Positions 62,876-64,000 of a DNA stretch of 64,000 nucleotides are shown here, piece by piece. This DNA is from JALHMQ01 sp037441125 (GTDB taxonomy: Bacteria > Pseudomonadota > Gammaproteobacteria > Burkholderiales > Burkholderiaceae_F), in the NCBI GenBank assembly GCA_037441125.1, contig JBBIST010000006.1, positions 1 through 64,000 on the forward strand, written 5' to 3'. The notes under the pieces are model-generated. The model did no database searches, was not told the origin of the DNA, and was given only the letters and a program-made list of their open reading frames with translations. Made by a program: the position numbers and the translations under genes. Position 1 is the first letter of the stretch. Each line of letters starts with the position of its first letter.

Positions 62876-63734
62876 GCGCGACGTGCCGTCAGCCACCGTT
62901 TCGCTGCTTGGCGCGGTCACGGGTGCGCCGCTGGTGCTCGACTCGCCGCACTCGGGCCGCGAACTGCCGGCCGACTTCGAGCCGATCGTCGGCGAAGGCG
63001 ACCTGCGCCAGGGCGAGGACAGCTTCGTCGACGAGCTGTACGCACCGGCGGCCGAACTGCTCGGCGTGCCGTTGCTGGCGGCGCGCGTGGCGCGTACCTA
63101 TCTGGACGCCAACCGGCACCGGGCCGACATTGATCTCGATCTGATCGAAGGCGGCCGCTGGCCGGGCGAGCACGTGCCCAGCGGCAAGGCGCGCATCGGC
63201 AAGGCGCTCGTCTGGCGCACGCTCGACGACGGCCGCGCGATCTATGGCCGCAAGCTCTCAGTGGCCGAGGTGCGGACGCGCATCGAGCGCTGCCACGCGC
63301 CCTACCACCGGGCGCTGGCGCAACTGCTCGGCGAGGCGCACGCGCGCCGCGGCTGCGTCTATCACCTCAACTGCCACTCGATGCCGGCCGCGGCCGCAGG
63401 CGCGAGCCACGGTGCCGCGGGCGGCGCGCGCGCCGACTTCGTGCTCGGCGACCGCGCCGGCACGACCTGCGACCCGGCCTTCACGCGCTTCGTCGCCGGG
63501 CGGCTGCGATCGCTCGGCTACCGGGTCGCGGTCAACGATCCCTATCCGGGGGCGGAACTGGTGCGCGCCTACTCGGACCCGGCGCGCGGCCGTCACAGCC
63601 TGCAGGTGGAGATCGACCGGCGCCTGTACATGGACGAGGCCACGCGCACGCGGCACGCCGGGTTTGCCGCCCTGCAGTCCGATCTGGTCGAGCTGGCGCG
63701 CGCGGTGCTCGACTACGCGTCGGCGCGGCGTTGA
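62868..63734 (+). CDS. N-formylglutamate amidohydrolase family protein
   Basis: The product has 288 residues. VLDSPHSGRELPADF is the conserved start of the FGase family; further motifs are RTYLDANRHRADIDLDLI, HLNCHSMPA and LQVEIDRRLYMDE. It is diverged from HutG and may act on another N-formyl or related amide. The start could be TTG at 62868 (overlapping the previous stop) or GTG at 62883. It closes a likely operon arginase, UPF0016, amidohydrolase. Confidence 0.8.
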   Translation: MPERDVPSATVSLLGAVTGAPLVLDSPHSGRELPADFEPIVGEGDLRQGEDSFVDELYAPAAELLGVPLLAARVARTYLDANRHRADIDLDLIEGGRWPGEHVPSGKARIGKALVWRTLDDGRAIYGRKLSVAEVRTRIERCHAPYHRALAQLLGEAHARRGCVYHLNCHSMPAAAAGASHGAAGGARADFVLGDRAGTTCDPAFTRFVAGRLRSLGYRVAVNDPYPGAELVRAYSDPARGRHSLQVEIDRRLYMDEATRTRHAGFAALQSDLVELARAVLDYASARR

Positions 63735-63784
63735 GCCTGCGGCGGCGCGCCCGATCCGAGCGCCGCGCCGACTCCCTTGGAAGC

Positions 63785-63807
63785 GGCCGGCGGTTGCGCC
63801 GCCGGCC
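63785..63807 (+). terminator. hairpin after the amidohydrolase gene
   Basis: GGCCGGCGG (63785-63793) pairs perfectly with CCGCCGGCC (63799-63807), loop 5 nt, 50 bp after the stop. No T-run follows, so termination is not certain. Downstream, GTAAC and GTTAC (63814-63830) form a small inverted repeat, possibly a control site for the next gene. Confidence 0.45.
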
Positions 63808-63992
63808 CGGAATGTAACTACATCCGTTACGAACCGGTGCCGACTCTGTGCGTTCGGTCGCTTCCGGTGACTGCCGGTTGACGCCCATCAACCGGCGCCG
63901 GGCGACAGCGGTTCAGGATCACGCCAGTTCGCTGCGCTGACAAGACAACGGCCCTGGCGCGGCACTCCGACCCAACTCCGGGGAGCACAGGT

Positions 63993-64000
63993 ATGAACGA
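63993..64000 (+). CDS. start of a gene truncated by the window edge
   Basis: An ATG at 63993 follows GGGGAGCACAGGT, a good ribosome-binding site. Only Met-Asn and part of the next codon are visible, so nothing can be said about its product. Confidence 0.4.

Noticed and set aside
1..64000. CRISPR arrays
   Set aside because: No regularly spaced direct repeats of 24-40 bp with unique spacers were seen; the repeats found are palindromic or occur as pairs.

Overview
The window is about 64 kb of high-GC DNA from a bacterial chromosome, very probably a betaproteobacterium of the order Burkholderiales. The evidence is the order mnmE-yidC-yidD-rnpA-rpmH-dnaA-dnaN-gyrB, an elongation factor P with Arg32 beside its rhamnosyltransferase EarP, a five-step histidine degradation pathway (HutF plus HutG), and a 3-hydroxybutyrate oligomer hydrolase, which points to polyhydroxybutyrate metabolism. 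No rRNA, tRNA, IS element or CRISPR array was recognised.

Left region (1 to 16.2 kb): the end of an ABC-F ATPase; a cupin-type regulator; a DMT exporter; a MenA-like prenyltransferase; a PlsC-type acyltransferase; a minus-strand operon of three genes for a 2-hydroxyacyl-CoA dehydratase/activase-like iron-sulfur system; a MacAB-type export operon (membrane fusion protein, ATPase, two FtsX permeases) with a cluster of hairpins inside it; and a secreted 3-hydroxybutyrate oligomer hydrolase.

Defence island (about 16.35 to 28.2 kb): two DUF4143 ATPases, then a type I restriction-modification operon hsdM-hsdS-(unknown)-(GIY-YIG-like)-fic-hsdR. It abuts the 3' end of mnmE, a known integration site for SGI1-type islands. 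An exact 10-bp direct repeat of the mnmE end lies at the far edge, which suggests the block was inserted there. No integrase is present.

Replication origin (28.2 to 38.9 kb): mnmE, a small membrane protein, yidC, yidD, rnpA and rpmH run leftward; dnaA, dnaN and gyrB run rightward. DnaA boxes lie on both sides of dnaA. rnpA has no ATG, GTG or TTG at the position its N-terminal homology demands.

Right region (38.9 to 64 kb): an outer-membrane-type DUF3373 protein; a ferritin-like protein; a metallo-beta-lactamase-fold hydrolase; the hut regulon split into hutC-hutI-hutG-hutF (minus) and hutU-hutH (plus), each half preceded by a near-identical TGTCTAGACA palindrome and separated by a tautomerase and a nitronate-monooxygenase-like gene; NnrU; a HicA-like protein; earP-efp; a MaoC-phosphotransacylase fusion with acetate kinase; three exported proteins of unknown role; arginase; a UPF0016 transporter; and a second N-formylglutamate amidohydrolase. 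HutF and HutG deliver glutamate and formate from histidine, and arginase adds an arginine route, so this side is rich in amino-acid nitrogen catabolism.
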